A DNA stretch of 64,000 nt from Chelatococcus albus (GCF_030067675.1 NZ_JASJEV010000004.1:245121-309120), one strand, 5' to 3'; positions 1 through 9,253 are shown, counted from the stretch's first letter. Numbers and translations: made by a program. The notes: generated by a model from the letters alone, not told the origin.

Positions 1-983
1 TGGCGGAAGATCTCGGCATTCTCGCCGGCGATCTCCTCGAGCGTCTCCAGGCAGTCGGCGGAGAAGCCGGGCATGACCACGGCGAGCCGCCTGACGCCCT
101 TCTCGGCGAGGCCCTTCACCGTCATGTCGGTGTAGGGCTGCAGCCACTCCGCCCGGCCGAAGCGCGACTGGAAGGTGAGCATGAGGCGGTCCTCGGGCAG
201 GCCGAGCGCCGCGCGCAGCAGCGCCACCGTCTCGATGCACTGGCGCTCGTAGGGGTCACCCTTCAGCACGTAGTCCCTGGGCACGCCGTGGAAGGAGGCG
301 AGGATCACCTCGGGCTCGAAGGGAAGTTTTCCGAGCCCGGTCCTGAGGGAGGCGGCCACCGCGTCGATGTAGACGGGATCGTCGTGATAGGGCGGCAGGA
401 CGCGGATCGTCGGCTGCCAGCGCATCTTCATCAGCGCCTCGAAGGCCTTGTCGCAGGCGGTCGCCGTCGTGGCGGCAGCATATTGGGGATAGAGCGGCGC
501 GACGAGGATGCGGTCGCAGCCTTGCCTCTGCAGCACCTCGAGCCGCGACGCGACGCTCGGGTTGCCGTAGCGCATGGCCCAGTCGACGACGATGCGCCCG
601 TCGTCGAGCGCCGCCGCGAGCTTCTCGGCCTGCGAACGCGTGATCGTCTTCAGCGGGGACTCGTTGCGCTGCCTGTTCCAGATGGTCTCGTAGTCCCGGC
701 CCTTCCTGCCGGGCCGCGTCGTGAGGATGATCAGATTGAGCAGCGGCCACCACAACCAGCGCGGCGTCTCGATGACCCGCGGATCGGAGAGGAATTCCTT
801 GAGATAGCGGCGCATCGACCAGTAGTCGGTCGCGTCCGGCGTGCCGAGATTCATCAGGAGGATGCCGACACGGCCGGATTTCGCCGGCGACCGGTCGGCG
901 GGACGGGGGGCGGCGGCGGCCGCTTCGTGACGCTGCAACGCTTGGGCTCCGGACAAGGCTCGGCGCGGCGAGAGGCCGCTCAT
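1..983 (-). CDS. hemH: Ferrochelatase, C-terminus cut by window edge
   Basis: Inserts ferrous iron into protoporphyrin IX, the last step of haem synthesis, at the inner face of the cytoplasmic membrane. About 327 codons are visible, so only the last few dozen residues are missing. Reading from ATG 983, the frame shows the family start block GILLMNLGTPDA (about residue 40), the loop ASFHGVPRDYVLKGDPY (about residue 227) with the catalytic-site His, then TFQSRFGRAEWLQPYTD and VVMPGFSADCLETLEEI. The start is supported by GGAAG upstream. An Ala/Pro/Arg-rich stretch of about 35 residues precedes the conserved core, slightly longer than usual. It is divergent from the 5'-nucleotidase gene across 223 nt. 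Confidence 0.95.
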   Translation of the reverse strand, partial: MSGLSPRRALSGAQALQRHEAAAAAPRPADRSPAKSGRVGILLMNLGTPDATDYWSMRRYLKEFLSDPRVIETPRWLWWPLLNLIILTTRPGRKGRDYETIWNRQRNESPLKTITRSQAEKLAAALDDGRIVVDWAMRYGNPSVASRLEVLQRQGCDRILVAPLYPQYAAATTATACDKAFEALMKMRWQPTIRVLPPYHDDPVYIDAVAASLRTGLGKLPFEPEVILASFHGVPRDYVLKGDPYERQCIETVALLRAALGLPEDRLMLTFQSRFGRAEWLQPYTDMTVKGLAEKGVRRLAVVMPGFSADCLETLEEIAGENAEIFR

Positions 984-1206
984 TGTCGTCTTCCGTCCAC
1001 TGTCAGGTGCCGCAATACAACCGGACCCATCGCCGCAGAGGCAGCGACATGCGTCCGCGCAAGGTCGCTCCCGCCTGACCGCACCCCTTATCATCCTACC
1101 TGCAAGACACCTCCGTCTGGCGCTTGCCGGCGGGGCGCCGCGCCGGCATCCTCACCGTCCAGAACGCTGCCAAGTCCAAGATGCAGGTCTTCCCAGAGGG
1201 TCAGCC
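984..1206. promoter_or_regulatory. Divergent intergenic region hemH / 5'-nucleotidase
   Basis: This 223-nt gap must hold the promoters of both divergent genes. No strong -35/-10 pair stands out. It contains an inverted repeat TGCCGGC (1125-1131) / GCCGGCA (1142-1148) 60 nt upstream of the 5'-nucleotidase start, which could be an operator or merely a GC-rich hairpin. Confidence 0.35.
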
Positions 1207-2745
1207 ATGAGCGACATTTCCCGCCGTCAAACCCTGCGCCTCGGCCTCACCGCGGGCCTCGCGGCGGCCGCCCTTCCGCGCGAAGCCCAGGCACAGACGC
1301 CGCCGGCGACCTTCACCCTCCTCCTCGTGAACGACATCTACAAGATGGGCGAGGAGAAGGGGAAAGGCGGCTTCGCGCGGCTCGCGGCCATCGTCAAGGC
1401 CGAGCGGGCGCGCGGCGTGCCCATGCTCTTCGTCCATGCGGGCGACACCTTGTCTCCCTCGCTCATGTCGGGTTTCGACCAGGGCGCCCACATCGTGGCT
1501 CTGACCAATCTCGTGCAGCCCGACGTCTTCGTGCCGGGCAACCACGAGTTCGACTTCGGCAAGGAGACCTATTTCAAGCGCCTGTCGGAGGCGAAGTTCC
1601 CCGTCTTCGCGGCGAACATGCGCGACGCCGCCGGCCAGCCTCTGCCCGGCCATGTCGACAACCGCGTCTTCGACCTCGGCGGAATCAAGGTCGGCGTCGT
1701 CGGCCTCGTCCTCGAGAGCGTGCCGCAGATGTCGAGTCCGGGCGACCTCAAGTTCCTGCCGGTCATGGACACACTGAAGGCGGAGGCCAGGAAGCTGCGC
1801 GAGCAGAAGGCCGATCTCGTGGTGGCCGTGACGCACACCGACCGCGCCGTGGACAACCAGATCGTGCGCTCGCGCCTCGTCGACGTGCTGCTCACCGGCC
1901 ACGACCACGACCTCGCCATCGGCTTCGACGGCAAGACGGTGATGGTGGAGTCGAACGAGGAGGGCAACTACGTCACGGCGATCGACTTCACGGCCACCGT
2001 CACCGGCGAGGGCGACAAGCGGCAGGTGACATGGACGCCGACCTTCCGCGTCAACGACTCGCGCGCCGTGACGCCCGACCCCGAGGTGCTCGCCGTCGTC
2101 AAGGGCTACGAGGCGGAGCTGTCCAAGGAGCTCGACGTCGATGTCGCGACCCTCGGCGCCGAGCTCGACAGCCGCACCACCGTCGTGCGCTCGCAGGAGG
2201 CGGCCATCGGCGACCTGATCGCGGACGCACTCAGGGCGGCGACCGGCGCCGACATCGCCATCACCAACGGCGGCGGCATCCGTGCCAACAAGCAGTATCC
2301 CGTGGGCCACAAGCTGACGCGCCGCGACATCCTCACGGAGCTTCCCTTCGGCAACCGCACGGTCATGACCGAGATCACCGGCAAGGACGTCCGCGCCGCG
2401 CTCGAGAACGGCGTATCGCAGTATGAAAGCCGCGCCGGACGGTTCCCGCAGGTCTCGGGCCTCAAGGTGGTGTTCGACCCCAAGCAGCCGGCCGGCAGCC
2501 GCATCGTCTCGGTGAGCGTCACCGGCAAGGACGGCGACAAGCCGCTCGACGACGTCGCCACCTACAAGGTTGCGACCAACGACTTCATGCTGCGCGGTGG
2601 CGACGGCTATACGAGCTTCGCCAAGGGCGTGAAGGGCGGCGACCTCGACGTGCAGGGCAAGCTGATGGCCAACGACGTCATGATCTATGCGCGCAAGCTC
2701 GGCACGATCAACCTGAAGCCCGAGGGGCGGATCGTGGCCAAGTAA
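1207..2745 (+). CDS. Tat-exported bifunctional metallophosphatase/5'-nucleotidase (UshA family)
   Basis: Predicted periplasmic nucleotide or nucleotide-sugar hydrolase, 512 residues, for phosphate and nucleoside scavenging. The N-terminus SRRQTLRLGLTAGLAAA followed by AQA is a twin-arginine signal. The calcineurin-like metallophosphatase domain (about 35-260) carries GDT (about 79), GNHEFDFG (about 112), a THTD block and GHDHD (about 231). The C-terminal nucleotidase domain (about 310-500) has TNGGGIR and LRGGDGY. The first metal motif, normally D-x-H, reads NDIYK here, so the His is Tyr (see findings). The start is preceded by AGAGGG. A strong hairpin follows the gene. Confidence 0.9.
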   Translation: MSDISRRQTLRLGLTAGLAAAALPREAQAQTPPATFTLLLVNDIYKMGEEKGKGGFARLAAIVKAERARGVPMLFVHAGDTLSPSLMSGFDQGAHIVALTNLVQPDVFVPGNHEFDFGKETYFKRLSEAKFPVFAANMRDAAGQPLPGHVDNRVFDLGGIKVGVVGLVLESVPQMSSPGDLKFLPVMDTLKAEARKLREQKADLVVAVTHTDRAVDNQIVRSRLVDVLLTGHDHDLAIGFDGKTVMVESNEEGNYVTAIDFTATVTGEGDKRQVTWTPTFRVNDSRAVTPDPEVLAVVKGYEAELSKELDVDVATLGAELDSRTTVVRSQEAAIGDLIADALRAATGADIAITNGGGIRANKQYPVGHKLTRRDILTELPFGNRTVMTEITGKDVRAALENGVSQYESRAGRFPQVSGLKVVFDPKQPAGSRIVSVSVTGKDGDKPLDDVATYKVATNDFMLRGGDGYTSFAKGVKGGDLDVQGKLMANDVMIYARKLGTINLKPEGRIVAK

Positions 2746-2787
2746 GGGTTCCGGGCCGAGACCCGCTGCAGAACCCGAGGGAGCGAT

Positions 2788-2815
2788 CCGGCCGTCGGCG
2801 ATCACCGACGGCCGG
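2788..2815. terminator. Bidirectional terminator hairpin
   Basis: A perfect 11-bp stem CCGGCCGTCGG / CCGACGGCCGG (2788-2798 and 2805-2815) with a 6-nt loop sits in the 100-nt gap between two convergent genes. There is no U-tract, as is common in GC-rich genomes. It probably ends transcripts from both sides. Confidence 0.75.
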
Positions 2816-2845
2816 TCCGCCTCATGGCCGGGCTCGTCCGCCGGT

Positions 2846-4078
2846 TCAGTCGTACTTGCGCTCGTCGGCGATCACCTTGCCGTCGTTCGGCAGGCTGCCG
2901 GGGGGCACGAACTCGACGGCGCCCTTGAGCTTCGTCACGGAGTGGACGGTTGCGGCGATCGTACGGGCGAGGGCCGCGTCCTGGACCCCGCTCTCCACCT
3001 TGAGCGTCATGACGTCCATCTCGTCCTCGCGCGTCACGACGAGGCGCAGGCGGCCGAGCTCGCGATGCCGCTTGGCCACCTCCGCCACCTGCTCGGGACG
3101 CACGAACATGCCCTTGATCTTCGTGGTCTGGTCGGCGCGCCCCATCCAGCCCTTGATGCGCGCATTGGTGCGCCCGCAAGGGCTGATGCCGCCGAGGAGG
3201 GCGGAGAGATCGCCGAGCGCCAGGCGCACGATCGGGTGATGCGGATCGAGGGAGGTGACGACGACCTCGCCGACCTCCCCTTCGGCCACCGGGTCTCCCG
3301 TGCCCGGGCGGACGATCTCGACGATGATGTCCTCGTTGACGACGAGGCCTTCGCGCGCCGGCGTCTCGTAGGCGACGACGCCGCATTCGGCCACGGCGTA
3401 GACCTGGTAGCCGTCGATGCCCCGCTCGGCGAAGGCCTTCTGCAGCGACGGCGGGAAGGCCGCACCCGAGACAACCGCCTTGCGGAGCGACGAGACGTCG
3501 ACCCCGGCGTTGTCCGCGGCCTCAAGGATGATCTTCAGGAAGTCGGGCGTGCCGGTATAGGCGAAGGGCCGGTAGGCGGAGATGACCTGGAGCTGCTGTT
3601 CGGTATTGCCGGGACCCGCGGGAATGACCGGGCACCCGAGGGCGCGGCAGCCAGAGTCGAGGATGAATCCGCCCGGGGTGAGGTGATAGGAGAAGGTGTT
3701 GAGGACGATATCGCCCTGGCGGAAACCCGCGGCGTAGAGCGCGCGGGCCGAGCGCCAGGGATCGGAATGGTTGCACTCGGGCTCGAAGATCGGCCCGGGC
3801 GAGGTGAAGAGGCGGGCGAAGCCCCCCATGGGTTCGGCGACGAAGCCGCCGAAGGGCGGGTCCGCCTTCTGGAGGGCCGGCAGGTCGGACTTGCGCAGCA
3901 CGGGCAGCGCCGCCAGGGCCGCGCGGCTCGTGACGTCGAGGGCTTGCACGCCGTTCAGATGCGCGGCGTAGGCCGGCGCCTGCATGGCCTTGGCGACGAC
4001 CGTCGGCAGGCGGCCCATGAGGTCGGCCTCGCGCTGTGCAGGGTCGCGGGCCTCGAGATGATCATAGAAATCGGACAT
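2846..4078 (-). CDS. Phenylacetate-CoA ligase-like AMP-binding protein
   Basis: Member of the PaaK branch of adenylate-forming enzymes (410 residues), expected to activate an aryl or aliphatic acid to its CoA ester. Family signals are AVAECGVVAYE (about 250), IVRLALGDLS (about 305) and GRADQTTKIKGMFVRPEQV (about 330), the hinge and C-terminal lid region. The usual Ser/Thr/Gly-rich P-loop (SSGTTGKP) is not recognisable; the equivalent region reads FTSPGPIFEP (about 88). The start at ATG 4078 (MSDFYDHL) is chosen over an upstream frame extension because GAGGGG precedes it. It is the last gene of the transporter/ligase operon, 8 nt behind rhtB. Confidence 0.8.
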   Translation of the reverse strand: MSDFYDHLEARDPAQREADLMGRLPTVVAKAMQAPAYAAHLNGVQALDVTSRAALAALPVLRKSDLPALQKADPPFGGFVAEPMGGFARLFTSPGPIFEPECNHSDPWRSARALYAAGFRQGDIVLNTFSYHLTPGGFILDSGCRALGCPVIPAGPGNTEQQLQVISAYRPFAYTGTPDFLKIILEAADNAGVDVSSLRKAVVSGAAFPPSLQKAFAERGIDGYQVYAVAECGVVAYETPAREGLVVNEDIIVEIVRPGTGDPVAEGEVGEVVVTSLDPHHPIVRLALGDLSALLGGISPCGRTNARIKGWMGRADQTTKIKGMFVRPEQVAEVAKRHRELGRLRLVVTREDEMDVMTLKVESGVQDAALARTIAATVHSVTKLKGAVEFVPPGSLPNDGKVIADERKYD

Positions 4079-4086
4079 CGTGCCCC

Positions 4087-4722
4087 TCAGCGCCGGTCCG
4101 TGGCGAGCCTGACGGCAAGCCCCGCAAGAACCGCTCCCATGAGATAACGTTGCACCGACAGCCACAGGGGGCGCCGGGCGAGGAATGTGGCGATCGCCCC
4201 CGCGAACAAGACGATCATGAGGTTGACGCTCACGCTGACGCCGATCTGCGTCACCCCGAGAAGCACGTTCTGCAGCAGGACGTCACCCCTCGCCGGATCG
4301 ACGAACTGGGGCAGGAGCGACATGTAGAGAACCGCGATCTTGGGATTGAGGAGATTGGTGAGCAGGCCCATGGCGAAGAGCCTCGCCGGTCCGTCATGCG
4401 GCAGGGCACGCGGCGCAAAGGGCGTGCTGCCCCCTGGCCTCACCGCCTGCCAGGCGAGATGGAGCAGGCAGAGGGCGCCCGCCCATTTGATCGCCTCGTA
4501 GAGAAACGGCACCGCCAGGGCGAGGGCCGTGAGCCCCACCGCCGCCGCGACCATGTAGACGACGAAGCCGATGGCGACACCGAGGAGCGAGACCGCGCCC
4601 GCCCGCCACCCTTGCGTGATCGAGCGGGAGACGAGGTAGATCATGTTCGGGCCCGGGGTCAGCACCATGCCGAGCGCGACGAGCGCGAAGGCGGCGAGCG
4701 TTCCCGTTTCAATCGGCAGCAT
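4087..4722 (-). CDS. LysE/RhtB family exporter
   Basis: Inner-membrane exporter of 211 residues for amino acids or related small metabolites. It has the family pattern of about six hydrophobic segments and the signature region LTPGPNMIYLVSRSITQGW near residue 22. The Shine-Dalgarno sequence GAGGAG overlaps the livF stop, so the two genes are probably translationally coupled. A RhtB exporter inside a LIV importer operon is unusual and could act as a relief valve for a deaminated or non-metabolised analogue; that role is inference. Confidence 0.85.
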   Translation of the reverse strand: MLPIETGTLAAFALVALGMVLTPGPNMIYLVSRSITQGWRAGAVSLLGVAIGFVVYMVAAAVGLTALALAVPFLYEAIKWAGALCLLHLAWQAVRPGGSTPFAPRALPHDGPARLFAMGLLTNLLNPKIAVLYMSLLPQFVDPARGDVLLQNVLLGVTQIGVSVSVNLMIVLFAGAIATFLARRPLWLSVQRYLMGAVLAGLAVRLATDRR

Positions 4723-4731
4723 GGGCTCTCC

Positions 4732-5577
4732 TCACGCCAGCCAGCGCTTGCGGCGCTTGTAGCTCTTCACCTCGCGGAAGGATTTGCGCTCGCCCTCGGT
4801 GACGCCGAGGTAGAACTCCTTGACGTCCTCGTTCTCGCGCAGATGGGCGGCATCACCGTCCATGACGACACGCCCGGTCTCCAGGATGTAGCCGTAGGTC
4901 GCGTAGCGCAGGGCCATGTTGGTGTTCTGCTCGGCAAGGAGGAAGGACACGCCCTCCTTGGTGTTGAGGTCCTTCACGATCTCGAAGATCTCCTCCACGA
5001 CCTGCGGTGCGAGGCCCATGGACGGCTCGTCGAGCAGGATCATCGAGGGTCGCGACATCATCGCCCGGCCGATGGCGCACATCTGCTGCTCGCCGCCGGA
5101 CGTGTAGCCGGCCATGGAATTCTTCCGCTGCCTGAGGCGGGGGAAGTAGCTGTAGACCATCTCCAGGTCGCGCTTGATGGCGGCGCCGCCGTCCCGGCGC
5201 GTGAAGGCGCCGGTAAGCAGGTTCTCCTCGATGGAGAGGTGGCCGAAGCAGTGGCGGCCTTCCATGACCTGGATGCAGCCGCGCCGCACCAGCTCGTTCG
5301 GCGTCATGCGGTCGACGCGCTCGCCCTTGAACTCGATGGAACCCTTGGTCACCTCGCCACGCTCGGCGCGCAGAAGATTGGAAATCGCCTTCAGCGTCGT
5401 CGTCTTGCCGGCGCCGTTGGCGCCGAGAAGCGCCACGATGCCGCCCTTGGACACGGTCAGCGACACGCCCTTCAGCACGAGGATGACGTGGTCGTAGATC
5501 ACCTCGATGTTGTTGACCGACAGGATGGCCTCGGAGGCGGTCTCCGCCTTCGGCGGGGCGGCAGTAGCGGGGATCAT
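4732..5577 (-). CDS. livF: Branched-chain-type ABC transporter ATPase, LivF
   Basis: One of the two ATPases of the HAAT (LIV) importer. In 281 residues it shows Walker A GANGAGKTT (about 52), the signature region TSGGEQQMCAIGRAM, Walker B MILLDEPSMGLAP and the switch region LLAEQNTNMAL. Its tail ends in a basic KSYKRRKRWLA, longer than in enteric LivF. ATG 5577 is chosen because GAGGAG lies 6 nt upstream; the frame is open farther upstream only through the stem-loop spacer. Confidence 0.92.
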   Translation of the reverse strand: MIPATAAPPKAETASEAILSVNNIEVIYDHVILVLKGVSLTVSKGGIVALLGANGAGKTTTLKAISNLLRAERGEVTKGSIEFKGERVDRMTPNELVRRGCIQVMEGRHCFGHLSIEENLLTGAFTRRDGGAAIKRDLEMVYSYFPRLRQRKNSMAGYTSGGEQQMCAIGRAMMSRPSMILLDEPSMGLAPQVVEEIFEIVKDLNTKEGVSFLLAEQNTNMALRYATYGYILETGRVVMDGDAAHLRENEDVKEFYLGVTEGERKSFREVKSYKRRKRWLA

Positions 5578-5612
5578 GTGCAGCTCCTCATCCTCCCGGA
5601 AGGAGGGTGGAA

Positions 5613-5698
5613 GCGAAGCCGCGAGGCTTCGCCCTCGGATGGGGGACTTCCCCACCCGGTCTTGCTTCGTTCACCCCTCCCCCGCGGTCGGGGGAGGG
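5613..5698 (-). other. Two intercistronic stem-loops between binding-protein gene and livF
   Basis: The 137-nt gap holds a perfect 8-bp hairpin GCGAAGCC/GGCTTCGC (5613-5632) and a 10-bp hairpin CCCTCCCCCG/CGGGGGAGGG with a 4-nt loop (5675-5698). Their place directly behind the binding-protein gene suggests mRNA 3'-end protection or partial termination, which would give excess binding protein over LivF. Confidence 0.7.
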
Positions 5699-5714
5699 AT
5701 CATCGCGGCCTGCC

Positions 5715-7049
5715 TCACGACGGCCTGTCGCAGGTCTCGGTGCGCTTCGGCCAGCCGGTGTTCTTGGCCGCGTAGTCCTTGGCGGCCGCCTCGATCAGCG
5801 GACGCACCTTGTCCTTCATCGGCTCGATCCAGTCCGTGCTCTTCGTCCACTTGGTGCCGTCCCACTCGGCGACATAGACCTTGTGGTGGCCGTTGTGGTC
5901 TTCGCAGCTCACCCGCACGGGGGCGGCGAAGCCCTCCATGCCGAGCTCCTTCAGCCGCGCCTCGGTGATGTTCAGCGTCTCGAGGCCGCGCCGGACCTCT
6001 TCGCCGGTCACCACCTTCTTGCCGGTGACCTTCTGGGCGTTGCGGATCGCCTCGGCGATCAGCATCGAGTTGTAGACGCCGCGGTTGTAGAGGTTGTCGC
6101 CGATCTTGTCCTTCGGATACTTCGACAGCCCCTTGTCGACGACGTGTTTCTGGATGTCCTTGATGACGGGGAAGTCGGCCCCGGCGGCGTGGAAGTCGAG
6201 CGACTTGTAGCCCTTGGCCTCGGGACCGCCCGCGCGCGCATCATCGTCGCCGCCGGCCCACCACACGCCGACGAGCTTGCCGATGGGGAAGCCTGCCTTG
6301 ACGGCCTCCTTGACGGCCGTCGGGTTCATGGCGCCCCAACCCTGCAGGTAGATCCAGTCCGGCCGGTCGCGGCGCACGTTGAGCCACACCGAGCCCTGGT
6401 TCTGCATGTCCTGCGCTGGCACGGGATAGAGCTTCAGCTCGAACTCATATTGCCTGGCGAGGTTCTCGAGCAGCGGAATCGGCTCCTTGCCGTAGGGCGC
6501 GTCGAGGTGCAGCAGGCCGATCTTCTTGCCCTTGAGCTTGTTGAAGCCACCCTCCTTCTCGGCGACGTAGCGGATGAAGACGGAGGCGCCGTCCCAGTAG
6601 GTCGCCGGTGGGTTGAAGATCCAGGGGAAGACAGTGCCGTCGGCGGAGGCCGAAAGGCCGTAGGCCATGGAGAGCAGCGGCACCTTGTCGACGGCGGCCT
6701 TCGGGATGAGCTGGAGGGTGATGCCGGTCGAATACGGGTTGTACATCACCGGGTTCTTGCCCTTGGTCGCCTCATAGCACTCGACGCCCTTCTTGGTGTC
6801 GTAGCCTGTCTCGCATTCCTCGATCGCGAGCTTGACCCCGCCGATGCCGCCGTCGCGCTCGTTGAGCATGCGCAGGTAGTCGTGCATGCCGTCGGCGATC
6901 GGGATGCCGGAGCCGGCGAAGGGGCCGGTGCGGTAGGTGAGCAGCGGGACGTAGATGGTTTCCTGCGCCGCGGCCGGCACCGTGGTGAGCGCCGTGCCGC
7001 CGAGAAGGGCAGCGGCGGCAGCGCCAATTGCAATTCTGCGCAGTGACAT
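5715..7049 (-). CDS. ABC transporter substrate-binding protein (LIV/HAAT, periplasmic-binding fold type 1)
   Basis: Periplasmic receptor of the importer, 444 residues, with a Sec signal (basic MSLRR, hydrophobic core, AAAQE cleavage site about residue 29). The mature part reads ETIYVPLLTYRTGPFAGSG and includes an ABC-type amidic region NPVMYNPYSTGITLQLIP, typical of the larger HAAT receptors found beside acyl-CoA ligases rather than of true Leu/Ile/Val receptors. The ligand is not readable; the neighbouring ligases suggest an aromatic or branched carboxylate. Confidence 0.9.
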   Translation of the reverse strand: MSLRRIAIGAAAAALLGGTALTTVPAAAQETIYVPLLTYRTGPFAGSGIPIADGMHDYLRMLNERDGGIGGVKLAIEECETGYDTKKGVECYEATKGKNPVMYNPYSTGITLQLIPKAAVDKVPLLSMAYGLSASADGTVFPWIFNPPATYWDGASVFIRYVAEKEGGFNKLKGKKIGLLHLDAPYGKEPIPLLENLARQYEFELKLYPVPAQDMQNQGSVWLNVRRDRPDWIYLQGWGAMNPTAVKEAVKAGFPIGKLVGVWWAGGDDDARAGGPEAKGYKSLDFHAAGADFPVIKDIQKHVVDKGLSKYPKDKIGDNLYNRGVYNSMLIAEAIRNAQKVTGKKVVTGEEVRRGLETLNITEARLKELGMEGFAAPVRVSCEDHNGHHKVYVAEWDGTKWTKSTDWIEPMKDKVRPLIEAAAKDYAAKNTGWPKRTETCDRPS

Positions 7050-7148
7050 TCCTCGTTCCTCCCTGTGTGTCGGAGGCAGCGCTTCCGCCCCCGAACGTTC
7101 GACGTCTCCGTGACGAGCCGCGTTGCGGCGGTTGCCCCCTCCCGCTCC

Positions 7149-8249
7149 TCAGTAGGGGAAGGGCCAGGTCCGGAGCTTCTGTTTGCCGATCTGCCAGAGC
7201 CGGGCGAGGCCGTGCGGCTCGACGATCAGGAAGAAGATGATGAGCGCGCCGACGATCATGAAGGTCAGGTGCTCGATGGTGGCGCCGCCGATCGGGATGC
7301 CGAGACTCTCCGGCAGGAGGCGCAGGACGATCGGCAGGATGTAGATGAGCGCCGCGCCGAAATAGGAGCCGACGAGGCTGCCGAGCCCCCCGATGATCAC
7401 CATGAACAGGATCAGGAAGGACTGGTTGATCGAGAACACCTCCGGCTCCGCCCCGCCGTACCAGAGGAAGACGAGGAGCGCCCCGGCAACGCCGCAGTAG
7501 AAGGAGGAGACCGCGAAGGCGAGGAGCTTCGTGTCGAAGAGCTTGATGCCCATGAGCTCGGCGGCGATGTCCATGTCCCGCACCGCCATCCAGGAGCGGC
7601 CGATGCGGCCGTGCACCAGGTTCGAAGCGATCCAAGTGAGGCCCGCGACGATGGCGAGGACGACGAAGTAGCGCGTCTCAGCGGTTGCCGTCGGCCCCGT
7701 CACCGGCACGCCCAGGAGGGTGCGCTGCGGCACCTCGATCGCACCCGAGGCGTTCTCGTTGTAGAGCCACGGGATGCGGATGAAGCACCACTGCAGGAAG
7801 AACTGGGCGGCGAGCGTGGCGACCGCGAGATAGAAGCCCTTGATGCGCAGCGACGGCAGGCCGAAGACGACGCCGATGCCGGCCGCGAAGAAGCCCGACG
7901 CCAGCACCCAGACGATGATGTTCACGCCGGGAAAGTAGGTCGTCAGCTTGTAGCAGGCATAGGCCCCCACCCCCATGAAGCCCGCGGTGCCGAGGGAGAG
8001 AAGCCCCGTGTAGCCGGTGAGGAGATTGAGCCCGATGGACGCGAGCGAAAAGATGAGAAAGGGGATCGCCACCACCTGCAGAAGGAAGTTCTGCGTCTGC
8101 GGCGAGACGATCCCGGCCGCCCCGAGGAAGGGAAGGAGAACGGCGGCGGCGACGATGACAGCGATGCCGATCTTGTCCTGCAGGATCGGGAACACCGCCA
8201 TGTCGGCTGCATAGGTCGTCTTGAACTGGCCTGCTTCGCGGTAGAACAC
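7149..8249 (-). CDS. livM: Branched-chain-type ABC transporter permease, LivM
   Basis: Inner-membrane permease of 366 residues with about nine to ten hydrophobic segments, including the conserved NLLTGYTGLLSLGTAGFMGVGAY block (residues shown in pieces: NLLTGYTGLLSLG) and a cytoplasmic coupling loop GRIGRSWMAVRDMDIAAELMG. The start is a GTG at 8249 (MFYREAGQF), chosen because GGGAG lies 8 nt upstream; the frame stays open upstream only as a shadow of livH. It follows livH by 22 nt. Confidence 0.92.
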   Translation of the reverse strand: MFYREAGQFKTTYAADMAVFPILQDKIGIAVIVAAAVLLPFLGAAGIVSPQTQNFLLQVVAIPFLIFSLASIGLNLLTGYTGLLSLGTAGFMGVGAYACYKLTTYFPGVNIIVWVLASGFFAAGIGVVFGLPSLRIKGFYLAVATLAAQFFLQWCFIRIPWLYNENASGAIEVPQRTLLGVPVTGPTATAETRYFVVLAIVAGLTWIASNLVHGRIGRSWMAVRDMDIAAELMGIKLFDTKLLAFAVSSFYCGVAGALLVFLWYGGAEPEVFSINQSFLILFMVIIGGLGSLVGSYFGAALIYILPIVLRLLPESLGIPIGGATIEHLTFMIVGALIIFFLIVEPHGLARLWQIGKQKLRTWPFPY

Positions 8250-8271
8250 GGTTAGGTCTCCCTGCGACCGG

Positions 8272-9243
8272 TCAGATGCGCTCGATGATCTTCTCGCCGA
8301 ACAGGCCCTGGGGCCGGAACAGCAGGAAGGCGAGCGCGATGAAATAGGCGAGCCAGCTCTCGACACCGCGCCCGAGGGCGGAGCCGAGGATGGCGGGGGC
8401 GAAGTAGAACTCGCCGAGCTTCTCGCCGATGCCGATGATGAGGCCCCCCACGATGGCACCGGGGACGGAGGTGAAGCCCCCCAGGATGAGCACGGGCAGG
8501 GCTTTGAGCGCGATGATCTGCAGGGCGAAGGACACGTCCGAGCGCGCGCCCCACATGATGCCCGTGGCGAGCGCCACGATGCCGGCGGTGAACCAGACGA
8601 TCACCCAGATCTGGTTGAGCGAGATGCCGACCGAAAGCGCCGCCTTGTGGCTGTCGGCCACGGCGCGCAGCGCTCGGCCGATGCGCGTCTTCTGGAAGAA
8701 GACGGCAAGCCCCGCGACCATCGCCGAGGCGATGACGGCAGCGGCGATGTCGATCTTCTGCAGGGAAACGAGGCCGCCGAACATCGGCAGATCGACAGCG
8801 CCCTTCGGCAGATAGAGCTCGTCGGCGATCATCACCTTCGGGTTGCCGCCGAAGACGAGTTCCCCGAAACCGATGAGGAAGTAGGTGAGCCCGAAGGTCG
8901 CCATGAAGAGGATGATGTCGGGCTGGTTGACGAGTGGCCTGAGCACCGCGCGCTCAATGCAGACGGCGAGCGCGAACATGACGCCGATGGTGATGAGGAG
9001 CGCGAGGAAGGCCGGAACGCCCGCCTCGTAGAGGCCGACGAGGGTCAGGCCGGCGAAGACCACCATGATGCCCTGGGCGAAGTTGAACACGCCCGAGGCC
9101 TTGAAGATGAGCACGAAGCCGAGCGCGATGAGGGCGTAGAGCACGCCGGAGACGAGCCCTTCCCACAGGGTCTGCACGAGGAGGTCGGGCGCTCGCGCCA
9201 TCTCGGCGAAGGGACCGACGAAGATGTTGTAGAGAAGTTCCAT
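8272..9243 (-). CDS. livH: Branched-chain-type ABC transporter permease, LivH
   Basis: Second permease (323 residues), pairing with LivM in the membrane. The N-terminal block LVSGVLYALIALGFVLIFKA and FNFAQGIMVVF match the LivH start, and the coupling loop reads RIGRALRAVADSHKAALSVG (about 200). It begins 10 nt after the livG stop with GAGG in front. It has about eight hydrophobic segments. Confidence 0.93.
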   Translation of the reverse strand: MELLYNIFVGPFAEMARAPDLLVQTLWEGLVSGVLYALIALGFVLIFKASGVFNFAQGIMVVFAGLTLVGLYEAGVPAFLALLITIGVMFALAVCIERAVLRPLVNQPDIILFMATFGLTYFLIGFGELVFGGNPKVMIADELYLPKGAVDLPMFGGLVSLQKIDIAAAVIASAMVAGLAVFFQKTRIGRALRAVADSHKAALSVGISLNQIWVIVWFTAGIVALATGIMWGARSDVSFALQIIALKALPVLILGGFTSVPGAIVGGLIIGIGEKLGEFYFAPAILGSALGRGVESWLAYFIALAFLLFRPQGLFGEKIIERI

Positions 9244-9253
9244 CGCCTCGCCC

